Assembly: GCF_023630175.1 (NCBI RefSeq)
Contig: NZ_JALLIN010000009.1
Span: 62,001 to 126,000 of the forward strand
DNA from: Streptomyces cellostaticus
GTDB taxonomy: Bacteria; Actinomycetota; Actinomycetes; Streptomycetales; Streptomycetaceae
Direction: 5' to 3'
DNA length: 64,000 nucleotides
Positions within the stretch are counted from its first letter, which is position 1. Every line of letters begins with the position of its first letter. Below the pieces are notes generated by a model, which saw only the letters and a list, made by a program, of their open reading frames with translations, did no database searches and was not told where the DNA came from. The translations under genes were made by a program, and so were the position numbers. Positions 53,569 to 62,028 of the stretch are shown here, piece after piece.

Positions 53569-54171
53569 ATGACCCGCCTGATCCTCGCCACCCGCAACGC
53601 CGGAAAGATCACCGAACTGAGGGCCGTCCTCACCGAAGCAGGCCTCCCCCACGAGCTGATCGGCGCCGACGCCTTCCCCGACGTCCCCGACGTCCGGGAG
53701 ACCGGTGTCACCTTCGCGGAGAACGCCCTGCTCAAGGCGCACGCCCTGGCCCGGGCCACCGGCCTCCCGGCCGTCGCCGACGACTCGGGCCTGTGCGTCG
53801 ACGTCCTGAACGGCGCCCCCGGCATCTTCTCCGCCCGCTGGGCGGGCGCCCACGGCGACGACAAGGCCAACCTGGACCTCCTGCTGGCCCAGCTCTCCGA
53901 CATCGCGGAGGAGCACCGGGGAGCGCACTTCGCCTGCGCGGCCGCGCTGGCCCTGCCGGACGGCACGGAGCGCGTGGTCGAGGGGCAGCTCCGGGGCGTC
54001 CTGCGGCACGCCCCGGCCGGTACGAACGGCTTCGGCTACGACCCGGTCCTCCAGCCGGACGGCGAGAGCCGTACCTGCGCGGAGCTGAGCGCCGACGAGA
54101 AGAACGCGATCAGCCACCGGGGCAAGGCGTTCCGGGCGCTGGTGCCGGTTGTGCGGGAGCTGCTGGGCTGA
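53569..54171 (+). CDS. rdgB: XTP/dITP pyrophosphatase RdgB (HAM1)
   Basis: A 200-residue house-cleaning nucleotidase. ATRNAGKITEL binds substrate, FAENALLKA and VADDSGLCVDVLNGAPGIFSARWAG carry the metal-binding acidic residues, and TNGFGYDPVLQ and AISHRGKAFRAL complete the family pattern. It removes inosine and xanthosine triphosphates. The ATG at 53569 is the only good start. A strong terminator follows. Confidence 0.95.
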   Translation: MTRLILATRNAGKITELRAVLTEAGLPHELIGADAFPDVPDVRETGVTFAENALLKAHALARATGLPAVADDSGLCVDVLNGAPGIFSARWAGAHGDDKANLDLLLAQLSDIAEEHRGAHFACAAALALPDGTERVVEGQLRGVLRHAPAGTNGFGYDPVLQPDGESRTCAELSADEKNAISHRGKAFRALVPVVRELLG

Positions 54172-54180
54172 CATGCGAAA

Positions 54181-54213
54181 CGCCTCCCGCCTTCGGGTCG
54201 AAGGCGGGAGGCG
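54181..54213. terminator. Bidirectional terminator between rdgB and tRNA-Leu
   Basis: CGCCTCCCGCCTT at 54181-54193 pairs perfectly with AAGGCGGGAGGCG at 54201-54213, with a 7-nt loop. It ends two bases before the tRNA. Confidence 0.88.
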
Positions 54214-54214
54214 G

Positions 54215-54298
54215 TGCGGCCGGTGGGATTCGAACCCACACGGGCGTGAACCCACTGGGACCTAAACCCAGCATGACTGCCAGTTCCATCACGGCCGC
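54215..54298 (-). tRNA. tRNA-Leu (anticodon TAG)
   Basis: An 84-nt class II tRNA on the minus strand. Acceptor GCGGCCG at 54298-54292 pairs with CGGCCGC; the anticodon stem CTGGG/CCCAG closes loop TTTAGGT (anticodon TAG, reading CUA and, by wobble, other CUN codons). It has a long variable arm (TGGGTTCACGCCCGTG) and T-loop GGTTCGAATCC; the discriminator is A. It is not bldA, which has anticodon TAA. No integrase or att-like repeat nearby. Confidence 0.96.
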
Positions 54299-54393
54299 CT
54301 GAGGCGCGGCCCACTTTACTGTGCCGCGCCGTACGCCGTCCGCCCCCTGCGCGGCTGCTGTCGCCGGCCGCGCGGCGGGTGGGTCCCGGACCG

Positions 54394-54741
54394 CTATCCG
54401 GCGTCACCGGTACCGCTGGGGCACCGGCCGGAACTCGGTACGACGTAGAACTTCACGGCCCGCATCTCGGGGACCGGCCGCTGGGAGCAGATCGTGTAGC
54501 GGGCCGCGGACTCCAGGCCGATGGCCCGGTGCGGGTCCGTCGGGTCGACGAAGGTGGCCCCCAGGCCGGCCTTCTTGGCGCCCTCGATGCCCTTCGTGAG
54601 CTTCTGGCCGACCGCCGAGCCCAGAGTGGGCATCGGCGTACGGCTCTCCTCCTCCGCGCCCGGATCGTGCGTGGCGCAGGCGGCCAGCAGAAGGGGCGTC
54701 GCGATCAGGCTCCCCAGCCGCGCGAGGCGTCGTGCCCTCAT
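54394..54741 (-). CDS. Small secreted lipoprotein, unknown function
   Basis: A 115-residue protein. Signal peptide MRARRLARLGSLIATPLLL, then lipobox LLAAC with Cys near residue 22. The mature part has PDxxG-like VPSSGRCP and a Cys pair; no known domain. Encoded seven bases after the minus-strand gene at 54749, so in its operon. Confidence 0.7.
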   Translation of the reverse strand: MRARRLARLGSLIATPLLLAACATHDPGAEEESRTPMPTLGSAVGQKLTKGIEGAKKAGLGATFVDPTDPHRAIGLESAARYTICSQRPVPEMRAVKFYVVPSSGRCPSGTGDAG

Positions 54742-54748
54742 CGCGTCG

Positions 54749-55132
54749 TCACGAGGTCATGACCGTCTGCGTGCTGAGGCAGGAGAAGTCCAGCCCGCCG
54801 GTCGGGGTGCCGTGCCAGTCACCGGTCATCGCGCCGAGGGCGATCGCCCGGTTCTCGGGCAGGTCGAGGTCGACGTGACGGGTCGTGCCGTTGCCGTTCG
54901 AGTTCCAGTAGAAGTACTTGGTGCCGTTCTCGATGACACCCACGGCGGAGTGCCCGTCGGCCTCGATGTCCGAGATGTACAGGTGGTCGCCGTACGTCTT
55001 GAAGACGGACTTGGCGCCGCAGCCGGGCGCCGCGTACACCGTGTAGGTGGTGTTGGCGTAGGCGGCGGTGGACGTCAGAGCGATGCCGGCGGCCACGCCG
55101 CCGGTCAGGACGGCACGCATGATCTTGCGCAT
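54749..55132 (-). CDS. Secreted protein, unknown function
   Basis: A 127-residue exported protein from ATG 55132 with AGGGGAAG upstream. Signal peptide with AYA cleavage near residue 26. The mature region contains YTVYAAPGCGAKSVFKTYGD and GLDFSCLST, two cysteines likely bridged, in a small beta domain. No family recognised. First gene of a two-gene operon with the lipoprotein. Confidence 0.75.
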   Translation of the reverse strand: MRKIMRAVLTGGVAAGIALTSTAAYANTTYTVYAAPGCGAKSVFKTYGDHLYISDIEADGHSAVGVIENGTKYFYWNSNGNGTTRHVDLDLPENRAIALGAMTGDWHGTPTGGLDFSCLSTQTVMTS

Positions 55133-55471
55133 CTTCTTCCCCTTTGCACAGATGGAGCTCCAGCGGAACGGTTCGGCCCGGAACGGCGCGCGTGAACTCG
55201 ACCTGTTGGAAGGCATGACGATGCGAACCCCCATGGCGACGTGTCCCCCCGGTCGTCGGTGATGCCCGGTCATGGCTGGTCAGGCGAACCGAACTTGGTG
55301 ATCACCCTAGGCACGTACCGAACCGGAGGTCAAAGAGTTTGCGGTGGCGGACACGTGAAGTGCGTTGCCCTCAGGGCCAGTTGGGCGCCCGGCAGACCAA
55401 CGGCCCGCAACCGGGACTCCGGTGCGGGCCGCACGGAAGGCGGGGAGGCGCCTTCGGGGCGCCCCGGGGCG
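55133..55471. other. 339-bp intergenic region with bcp terminator
   Basis: Contains the ribosome binding site and promoter of the secreted protein gene at its left and, at 55401-55431, a hairpin (CGGCCCGC-A-ACCGG with CCGGTGCGGGCCG) that should terminate bcp. A 6-frame reading gives no credible gene. Confidence 0.55.
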
Positions 55472-55939
55472 TCAGATCCCCAGGTCCTTGATGATCTTGG
55501 CCACATGACCGGTGGCACGGACGTTGTAGAGGGCCCGGTCGACCTTGCCCTCCTCGTCCACGACGATCGTGGAGCGGATGACGCCCATGTAGGTCTTGCC
55601 GTAGTTCTTCTTCTCGCCGTAGGCGCCGTAGGCCTCGGTGGTCGTCTTCTCGGGGTCGGCGAGCAGGGTGATCTTCAGGGACTCCTTCTCGCGGAACCTG
55701 GCCAGCTTCTCCGGCTGGTCCGGGGAGATGCCGATGACGTCGTAGCCGGCGTCGGCGAGGAGGGAGAGGTTGTCCGTGAAGTCGCAGGCCTGCTTGGTGC
55801 AGCCGGGGGTCAGCGCCGCGGGGTAGAAGTAGACGATGACCTTGCGGCCCTTGCGGTCCGACAGGGACACCTGGTTGCCGTCGGCGTCCGGGAGGGTGAA
55901 GGCGGGGGCCACGTCGCCGGGCTGGAGTCGCTCGCTCAT
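55472..55939 (-). CDS. bcp: Thioredoxin-dependent peroxiredoxin (BCP/PrxQ)
   Basis: A 155-residue peroxidase. PAALTPGCTKQACDF holds peroxidatic C47 and resolving C52, five residues apart as in the atypical 2-Cys PrxQ group. FRxK-type ARFREKESL, YGKTYMGVIRSTIVVDEEG are the family pattern. Reduces hydrogen and lipid peroxides with thioredoxin. ATG 55939 is the natural start. Confidence 0.95.
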   Translation of the reverse strand: MSERLQPGDVAPAFTLPDADGNQVSLSDRKGRKVIVYFYPAALTPGCTKQACDFTDNLSLLADAGYDVIGISPDQPEKLARFREKESLKITLLADPEKTTTEAYGAYGEKKNYGKTYMGVIRSTIVVDEEGKVDRALYNVRATGHVAKIIKDLGI

Positions 55940-56031
55940 CGGTCCAGCGTAACGGGGGGCATTGCGGTACGGCCCGACCGGGAACTGACAGACTGTCCAG
56001 GACAGCATCAGGAGACTTCGGAGGCCGTACG

Positions 56032-56361
56032 GTGGCGGACACGTCGGACACCAGAACCCCGGCAGAGATCGAGGCGGACATCAGGCGCCGCCGCGAAGTA
56101 CTGGCCGAGACGCTCGACGAGATCGGGGTGCGGGTGCACCCGAAGACGATCGTCGGGGACGCCAAGGCCAAGGTCGTCGCCAATCTCGATCACACGGTTG
56201 GACGGGCGTATGTCCAGGTCAACCGGGTGGTGAGTGACGTCAGGGCGCAGTTCGTGGACGAGGAGGGCGCGCCGCGTCTGGAGCGGGTGGTGCCGGTGGC
56301 ACTGGTCGCGGTGGGCCTGGTGGGGCTGCTGGCGCTGGGTGTGCGGCGGCGCGGCCGCTGA
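56032..56361 (+). CDS. DUF3618 membrane protein
   Basis: A 109-residue protein from GTG 56032. EIEADIRRRREVLAETLDEI is the DUF3618 coiled N-terminus, followed by a helical section and one membrane segment (about 85-103) ending in RRRGR. Usually found with phage-holin-like and cell envelope stress genes. Function unknown. Transcribed divergently from bcp by 92 bp. Confidence 0.85.
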   Translation: MADTSDTRTPAEIEADIRRRREVLAETLDEIGVRVHPKTIVGDAKAKVVANLDHTVGRAYVQVNRVVSDVRAQFVDEEGAPRLERVVPVALVAVGLVGLLALGVRRRGR

Positions 56362-56416
56362 GCGGCTCGGCGCCCCGGGCTCGTACGGGCGCGCCGAAGG
56401 CAGGTAGGTTCGGAGC

Positions 56417-56776
56417 GTGAGCGCCAACAGAAACGTACAGAGCACCCCCCATCACGACAAGCTGCCCATTCGGATGCTGCATGACCGGGTGCTGGTCAGG
56501 CAGGAGACGGGCGAGGGTGAGCGGCGGTCGGGCGGCGGCATCCTGATTCCCGCCACGGCGGCGGTCGGGCGCCGGCTGGCCTGGGCCGAGGTGGTCGCGG
56601 TGGGCCAGAACGTGCGCACCGTGGAGCCGGGCGACCGGGTGCTGTTCGACCCGGAGGACCGGGCCGAGGTCGAGGTGCGGGGCGTGGCGTACGTGCTGAT
56701 GCGGGAGCGGGATCTGCACGCGGTGGCCGCGGACCGCTTCGAGGGCGCGGAGGACTCCACGGGGCTCTACCTCTGA
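56417..56776 (+). CDS. GroES-like co-chaperonin, unlinked to groEL
   Basis: A 119-residue protein with a 20-residue N-terminal extension, then the GroES fold: IRMLHDRVLVRQE, a shortened mobile-loop region SGGGILIPATA, WAEVVAVGQNVRTVEPGDRVLFDPED and YVLMRERDLHAV. No groEL is adjacent. The loop differs from canonical GroES, so it may serve another ring or act alone. Co-directional with the riboswitch-SMR unit downstream but probably separate. Confidence 0.8.
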   Translation: MSANRNVQSTPHHDKLPIRMLHDRVLVRQETGEGERRSGGGILIPATAAVGRRLAWAEVVAVGQNVRTVEPGDRVLFDPEDRAEVEVRGVAYVLMRERDLHAVAADRFEGAEDSTGLYL

Positions 56777-56816
56777 GGTACCGCTTGCCGCCGTCGCTTT
56801 GCTACGTTCGGGGGAG

Positions 56817-56859
56817 CCCGACGAGACGCGCCGTACCGGGATGCAGGCAAAGACGACGC
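56817..56859 (+). promoter_or_regulatory. Guanidine-III (ykkC-III) riboswitch
   Basis: CCCGACGAGACGCGCCGTAC then CGGG, a short linker and GGCAAAGACGACGC match the guanidine-III pattern (ACGAG, GCGCCGTAC, then a pseudoknot partner rich in ACG). The P1 arms CCCG/CGGG pair, and GCGCCGT (56828-56834) can form a pseudoknot with ACGACGC (56853-56859) with one mismatch. It lies directly before the ribosome binding site of an SMR exporter gene, the usual target. Confidence 0.8.
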
Positions 56860-56895
56860 ACCAGGAATGGGTTCGTCCACCGGAGGTGTGTCGTC

Positions 56896-57216
56896 GTGGC
56901 GTGGGTTCTGCTGATCGTCGCCGGGCTGCTCGAGGTAGCCTGGTCGGTGGGGATGAAGTACACCGACGGGTTCACCCGGCCGGTCCCCAGTGTGTTCACG
57001 GGGGCCGGGATCGTGGCCAGCATGGTGCTGCTGTCGTACGCGGCGAGGTCGTTGCCGATCGGCACGGCCTACGGCGTGTGGGTCGGGATCGGGGCGGCCG
57101 GGGCGGCGGTGCTCGGCATGGTGGTGCTGGGTGAGCCGGTCACCGCCGCCCGGGTCTTCTTCGTCTGCCTGCTGCTGGTCGCCGTGGTGGGGCTCAAGGC
57201 GACCGGCGGTCACTGA
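56896..57216 (+). CDS. SMR-family guanidinium exporter (Gdx/SugE)
   Basis: A 106-residue, four-segment membrane protein from GTG 56896, with GGAGG nine bases upstream. The membrane-embedded E13 (LLEVAW) is the proton/substrate site; the GxWxGIG pattern (YGVWVGIGAAGAAVLG) and GEPVTAARV are Gdx-like. The guanidine-III riboswitch upstream makes guanidinium export the likely job; the ion is toxic and is made in metabolism. Acts as a dual-topology dimer. Ends nine bases before the converging PBP gene. Confidence 0.9.
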   Translation: MAWVLLIVAGLLEVAWSVGMKYTDGFTRPVPSVFTGAGIVASMVLLSYAARSLPIGTAYGVWVGIGAAGAAVLGMVVLGEPVTAARVFFVCLLLVAVVGLKATGGH

Positions 57217-57225
57217 CGGGCGGGC

Positions 57226-60200
57226 CTACTGCTGGCCCCCGGTGGCCCCGGTGTCGGTACCGCCGCCCGTGTCCAGCCCTCCTCCGGTGCTGCCGCCGGG
57301 GGTGCCGCCGCCGGTGTCCGTGCCACCGCCCGTGGTCGTCGCACCACCGTCGGCGCCGCCGCCCGTGGTCGTCGCCCCGCCGTCGGTGGTGCCTCCGCCG
57401 TCGGTGGTGCCGCCGTCGGTGGTGGTGCCGCCGCCGTCGGTGGTGGGGGTACCGCCGGTGGTGGGGGTGCCGCCGGTGGTGCCCCCGTCGGTGCTGGGGG
57501 TCCCGCCGGTGGTGCCCCCGTCGGTGCTGGGGGTCCCGCCGGTGGTGCCGCCGCCGTCCGGGGAGCCGGTGCCCGGGTCGCCGGTGGGGTCGGCGGGGGC
57601 CTGGGTCTGGTCGGCGCCCGGCTGGAGCCGGAGGTCGAAGTCGCTGACCGGCTTCCCCTTCAGGGCGTCGCGGGTGTACTGGGCCCAGATGGCGGTGGGC
57701 GGGCCACCACCGTTCATCCGGGGCTGGCCCAGGGCGTAGTACAGCGACTTGTGGGCCGCGGTGACCGGGTCCTGGCCCATGACGGAGACCACGGTGGCGA
57801 GGTTCGGGGTGTAGCCCGCGAACCAGGCGGCGGTGTCCTCCTCGGCGGTGCCGGTCTTGCCCGCCGCGGGACGGCCCGCGGCCTGGGCGGCGACGGCGGT
57901 GCCGTTGTCGACGACGCTCCGCAGGACCGAGGTGGTCGTGTCGGCGGCCTCGCGGGTGACGGCCCGCCTGGTCTGCCGCTCGGGCAGCTCGATCTGCTGG
58001 GTGCCGTTCTTGGTGACCTTCTTGACCATGGTGTACGTGGCGCGCTGACCGTGGTTGGCGAGCGTGGCGTAGGCCTCCGCCATGTCGAGGACGCTGGCGG
58101 TGGCGGTGCCGAGGGCGATGGACGGGTAGGGCTGGAGGTCCTTGGTGCCCTCGGGGATGCCGAGCTGGACGGCGGTCTGCTTCACCTTGGCGGGGCCGAC
58201 GTCGACGGCCATCTGGGCGTAGACGGAGTTGACCGACAGATCGGTGGCCTTGCGGACGGTGATGTCGCCGTACGACCTCTCGTCCTCGTTGGCCGGGCTG
58301 TAGCCGCCGCCGGTCCAGCCCTGCACGGGGCGCCTGCTCGTGCCGTCGTAGATGGTGTTCGGGGTGATGGGCCGGCTGTCCTGCGTGGTGGAGCTGTTCT
58401 GGACGGCCGAGGTGAACACGAAGGGCTTGAAGGTGGAGCCGACCTGGAAGTCACCCCGGGTGGCGCCGTTGGTGTACTGCTTCACGTAGTCGATGCCGCC
58501 GTACATGGCGACGATCTCGCCGGTCTTGGGGTCGACGGAGGCGCCGCCGGCCCGGACGTAGTTGTCGGCCTTGCGGTTCTTCTTGTCGAGCTTGGAGATG
58601 AGCTGGTCGTCGACGGCCTTGACGAAGGCGTTCTGCCGGCCCTTCTGGATGGTGGTGGTGATCCGGTAGCCGCCGGCCTCGAGTTCGTCGGAGGTGACGA
58701 TGTCGTTGCTGATCAGGTACTTCCTGACCGCGTCGACGAGGTAGCCGCGCTGGCCGGACAGGCCGTTGGGGACGATCTGGTCCCTGGTCGTGGGGAACTT
58801 CAGTCCCGCGCGCTCACCCTGGTCGAGCCAGCCCTCCTTGACCATGCCGTCCAGGACGTAGTTCCAGCGGGCGACGGCGGCGGGCTTGTTCTCGGGGTGC
58901 GCGACGACGTCGTACTCGCTGGGGGCGTTGACGAGGGCGGCGAGGTAGGCGGCGCGGGCCGGGTCGAGGTCCGCGGCGTCCTTGCCGTAGTAGGCCTGGG
59001 CGGCGGCCTGGATGCCGTAGGCGCCGCGGCCGAAGTAGCTGGTGTTGAGGTAGCCCTCCAGGATCTCGTCCTTGGACTTCTCCCGGTCCAGCTTCATCGA
59101 GATGAAGAACTCCTTGGCCTTGCGGGTGACGGTCTGCTCCTGGCCCAGGTAGTAGTTCTTCACGTACTGCTGGGTGATGGTCGAGCCGGACTGCTTGCCC
59201 TTGCCCAGGGCCGTGTTCCAGCCGGCGCGGAGCATGGCCTTGGGGTCGACGGCGGACTCCGAGTAGAAGTCGCGGTCCTCGGCGGCCAGGACGGCGTGCT
59301 GGGCCGCCTTGGAGACCTTGGCGAGGCTGACGTTCTCGCGGTTGACCTTGCTGTCGCGGGTGTCGCGGGCGAGCTGGGAGCCGTCGGCGTAGAGGTAGAC
59401 GTTGCTCTGCTTGGTCGCGAGGGCGTTGGCGGACGGGATCTGCACCATCGAGTAGCCGAGGAAGAACAGGCCGATGACCAGCATGACGCCGATCACGAAG
59501 GTGCCGAGCAGCATGCGCCAGGTGGGCACGAGGCGCCGCCACCCGGTCCGCTTGGGCCGCTTGGGCTTCCTGCCCTTGCCGCCTCCGCCGCCGTCGGCTC
59601 CGCCGCCGCTGTCCGCGTCGGTGGTGGTGGCGGGGGATTCGGCGGCGGTGGTCTTCCCGGTGGCTGCGGCGGACGCGGCGGCGCCCGCGGCGGCAGCCCC
59701 GGCCTTGGCCGCGCCGCCACCGGCCGTCGTGGCCGGGGCGTCCTCGGCCGCGCCGCTGCCCGTGGCGGCCAGGGCCGCCGTGCCGGCACCGCTTCCCGTG
59801 GCGGCACGGGGGCCCGTCCTGGGGCCGCCGGGCGCGGCGGCCGGGCCGTCGCTCTTCGCGGCGGTGGTGCCGTCGCCCGGCCGGGCCGGCTCGGACGTGG
59901 TGGAGGCCTTGACCTTGCGGAGGACCTGCGTCGTCTCGGGCGCCTGGGCGTCCCCGGGTCCCCGTCCGCCGGACGTCTTCCCGTCGCCCGCCTCACGGGC
60001 CGCCGAGGCGCCCTCGGCGGCGGAGGCACCGGATGCGTCGACGCGACGGAGCACCTGGGTGCTCTCGGCCGCTTCGGGCTCCCCGGTCCCGGGCCGCTGC
60101 GTCTCCCGCGACCGGGCGGACTCCTGCGGCTGCCCGGCCCGGCCGGGCGCTCCGGGGCGCCGGGGGGTCGCGGGCCGCTCGGCCGCCGGGTTCCGGGTGC

Positions 60201-61026
60201 CGTCGGCGCCGGACTTCGCGGGCCCCTGCGGCTCCCCCGCCTGGCCGGGCACCCCGGGCCGCCCGGGCGCGGGGGAACGCCCTGCCGCCCGCTGCTCGGA
60301 GTCCTGGGACTTCCCGGACCCCGGCGACCGCCCCGGCTGCCGGGGCAGGCCGGAGCGCGGGGAACCGTCGGCACGTCCGGCCGCCCGGCCCTCGGGGCCC
60401 TCGGGCTTGCCGGGGCCCTGCGGCTTGCCCGACTGCTGAGGTACGCCGGGACGCCACGCCCCCTCGGCTTCCGGCTTCCGGGGCCCGTCGCCCTTCCCCG
60501 GCGCCTGCGCGGGCACACCGGTGCGGTGGCCCTCGGCGCCCCCGGGCCCGCCCGGTTCCCCGGACCTTCCGGCCTGCTGGGCGGGCAGGCCGGACCGCGG
60601 CTCGCGGGGCGCCCCGGCCCCGGTGTCCGGGGCGTCCGGGCCGTTCGCGCGGGCGGCCCGGCCCATCTGGGCGGCCAGGGCCGCGCGGCGGGCCCGGGCG
60701 GCCTGGTCCGCGCCGGCGGCCGAAGACGACTGACCGCCAAGGGTGCCGTCGACCGGCGATCCGGCCTTCTCCTCCCGGCCACCCCGGTTGGGCCCGGCGG
60801 CCGCGGCTTCCCGGTCCGTGTTCCGGCCCTGGCCCCGGCCCTGGTCCTGATTCGACCCCGGCCGGTCCTTGCTGCTGCCCCGGTCCCGGCCGTCGCCGTC
60901 TGCGGGCCGGCTGTCTGCGCCGGCACCGCCGGCGGCCTCACCGGATCGTGCGGGCCCTGCAGCCGGCAGCGGTCGTTCCGGTGCCCCGCCCTCGTTCGGC
61001 TGCTGCGGCTGCGGCTCGTCGCTCAT
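57226..61026 (-). CDS. Class A penicillin-binding protein with very long disordered N-terminal tail
   Basis: A 1266-residue bifunctional wall synthase from ATG 61026. Residues 1 to about 490 are Pro/Gly/Ser/Glu-rich low-complexity cytoplasmic tail. A membrane segment follows (about 497-525), then GT51 glycosyltransferase (EDRDFYSESAVDPK near 580, STITQQYVKN), then the transpeptidase with GSTFKPF near 864 (nucleophile Ser, SxxK), SVN near 935 and KTGT near 1055. The end is a Thr/Gly/Asp repeat tail. It polymerises and cross-links peptidoglycan. Resembles SCO2897. Normal class A enzymes are about 700-850 residues, so the tails are exceptional. Confidence 0.93.
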   Translation of the reverse strand: MSDEPQPQQPNEGGAPERPLPAAGPARSGEAAGGAGADSRPADGDGRDRGSSKDRPGSNQDQGRGQGRNTDREAAAAGPNRGGREEKAGSPVDGTLGGQSSSAAGADQAARARRAALAAQMGRAARANGPDAPDTGAGAPREPRSGLPAQQAGRSGEPGGPGGAEGHRTGVPAQAPGKGDGPRKPEAEGAWRPGVPQQSGKPQGPGKPEGPEGRAAGRADGSPRSGLPRQPGRSPGSGKSQDSEQRAAGRSPAPGRPGVPGQAGEPQGPAKSGADGTRNPAAERPATPRRPGAPGRAGQPQESARSRETQRPGTGEPEAAESTQVLRRVDASGASAAEGASAAREAGDGKTSGGRGPGDAQAPETTQVLRKVKASTTSEPARPGDGTTAAKSDGPAAAPGGPRTGPRAATGSGAGTAALAATGSGAAEDAPATTAGGGAAKAGAAAAGAAASAAATGKTTAAESPATTTDADSGGGADGGGGGKGRKPKRPKRTGWRRLVPTWRMLLGTFVIGVMLVIGLFFLGYSMVQIPSANALATKQSNVYLYADGSQLARDTRDSKVNRENVSLAKVSKAAQHAVLAAEDRDFYSESAVDPKAMLRAGWNTALGKGKQSGSTITQQYVKNYYLGQEQTVTRKAKEFFISMKLDREKSKDEILEGYLNTSYFGRGAYGIQAAAQAYYGKDAADLDPARAAYLAALVNAPSEYDVVAHPENKPAAVARWNYVLDGMVKEGWLDQGERAGLKFPTTRDQIVPNGLSGQRGYLVDAVRKYLISNDIVTSDELEAGGYRITTTIQKGRQNAFVKAVDDQLISKLDKKNRKADNYVRAGGASVDPKTGEIVAMYGGIDYVKQYTNGATRGDFQVGSTFKPFVFTSAVQNSSTTQDSRPITPNTIYDGTSRRPVQGWTGGGYSPANEDERSYGDITVRKATDLSVNSVYAQMAVDVGPAKVKQTAVQLGIPEGTKDLQPYPSIALGTATASVLDMAEAYATLANHGQRATYTMVKKVTKNGTQQIELPERQTRRAVTREAADTTTSVLRSVVDNGTAVAAQAAGRPAAGKTGTAEEDTAAWFAGYTPNLATVVSVMGQDPVTAAHKSLYYALGQPRMNGGGPPTAIWAQYTRDALKGKPVSDFDLRLQPGADQTQAPADPTGDPGTGSPDGGGTTGGTPSTDGGTTGGTPSTDGGTTGGTPTTGGTPTTDGGGTTTDGGTTDGGGTTDGGATTTGGGADGGATTTGGGTDTGGGTPGGSTGGGLDTGGGTDTGATGGQQ
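57475..57540 (-). repeat. Exact 33-bp tandem duplication in the PBP C-terminal tail
   Basis: Two identical 33-bp units (57475-57507, 57508-57540) encode TTGGTPSTDGG-type repeats. Degenerate 18-bp units flank them, so the tail has grown by slippage and its length probably varies between strains. Confidence 0.9.
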
Positions 61027-61227
61027 GTCGTGCACGGACTCCTGTTTCGCGTCGTACGTTTCCCGTACGCCTCGTACGCCTTCTGCCCCCGGTTGGAAGA
61101 CTCTCGCACCTGGCGATCCGTTCCCGGATCCCGGCACGCTTCCGGCACGAAAATGCGTCGCCGGTCGCGGGCCTCAGGACTAGGCTCCTGCGCTTCGGTG
61201 TCGAGCGGCCCGGGGAGGTTGACTGAC

Positions 61228-62028
61228 GTGGGCGCGGGACGGTTGTACGCCGCAGTCGCGACGGGGGGATTCAGACGGTACGCGACGTATCGGGCGGCCA
61301 CTGCGGCAGGGGTGTTCACGAACACGGCCTTCGGGCTGATCCTCGTCTACACCTATCTGGCGTTGTGGGAGGAGAAGCCGCATCTCGGGGGCTACGACCA
61401 GGCCCAGGCCGTCACGTTCGTCTGGCTGGGGCAGGCCCTGTACGCGACGCTGGCGATCCAAGGGGGCGGCTTCGAGGTCGAGTTCATGGAGCGCATCCGC
61501 ACGGGCGAGGTCGCGATCGACCTCTACCGGCCGGTGGACCTGCAAGGGTGGTGGCTGGCCAACGACTTGGGCCGGGCACTGTTCCAGTTGCTCGGGCGCG
61601 GGGTGGTCCCGTTCGCCTTCGGCGCGCTGGTCTTCGAGACGGCGCTGCCCGACGACGTGGGGACCTGGTCGGCGTTCCTGGTCTCCGTGGCGCTCGCGAT
61701 GGTCGTCAGCTTCGGCATCCGCTACCTGGTGGCACTGACCGGGTTCTGGCTGATAGACGGCACCGGGGCGCTGCAGGCGCTGATGGTCACCGGCATCTTC
61801 TGCTCGGGGATGACACTGCCGCTGAACGCCTTCCCCGGGACGCTCGGCGAGATCGTACGGGCGCTGCCGTGGGCGGCGCAGGTCCAGGTGCCGGCGGATG
61901 TGCTGATGGGGACGGCCGCCCCGCTCCCCTCGTTCCTCTTCCAGGGGGCCTGGGCGGTGGTGCTGCTGGCGGCGGGACGGCTGCTGCAGACGGCGGCGGC
62001 CCGGCGGGTGGTGGTCCAGGGTGGGTGA
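61228..62028 (+). CDS. ABC-2 type export permease, subunit 1
   Basis: A 266-residue membrane protein from GTG 61228 with GGGGAGG nine bases upstream. Six segments are visible; EVEFMERIRTGEVAIDLYRPVDLQGWWLANDLG after the second is typical of the paired ABC-2 permeases of the DUF990 kind seen in cyanobacterial and Streptomyces three-gene exporters. It pairs with the next gene. Divergent from the PBP gene by about 200 bp. Confidence 0.84.
   Translation: MGAGRLYAAVATGGFRRYATYRAATAAGVFTNTAFGLILVYTYLALWEEKPHLGGYDQAQAVTFVWLGQALYATLAIQGGGFEVEFMERIRTGEVAIDLYRPVDLQGWWLANDLGRALFQLLGRGVVPFAFGALVFETALPDDVGTWSAFLVSVALAMVVSFGIRYLVALTGFWLIDGTGALQALMVTGIFCSGMTLPLNAFPGTLGEIVRALPWAAQVQVPADVLMGTAAPLPSFLFQGAWAVVLLAAGRLLQTAAARRVVVQGG

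Noticed and set aside
57751..61200. Plus-strand open frame running antisense through the PBP gene into the ABC permease
   Set aside because: Only the part from 61228 looks like protein; the rest is Gly/Val/Leu-rich antisense of the PBP, whose catalytic motifs are intact on the other strand.
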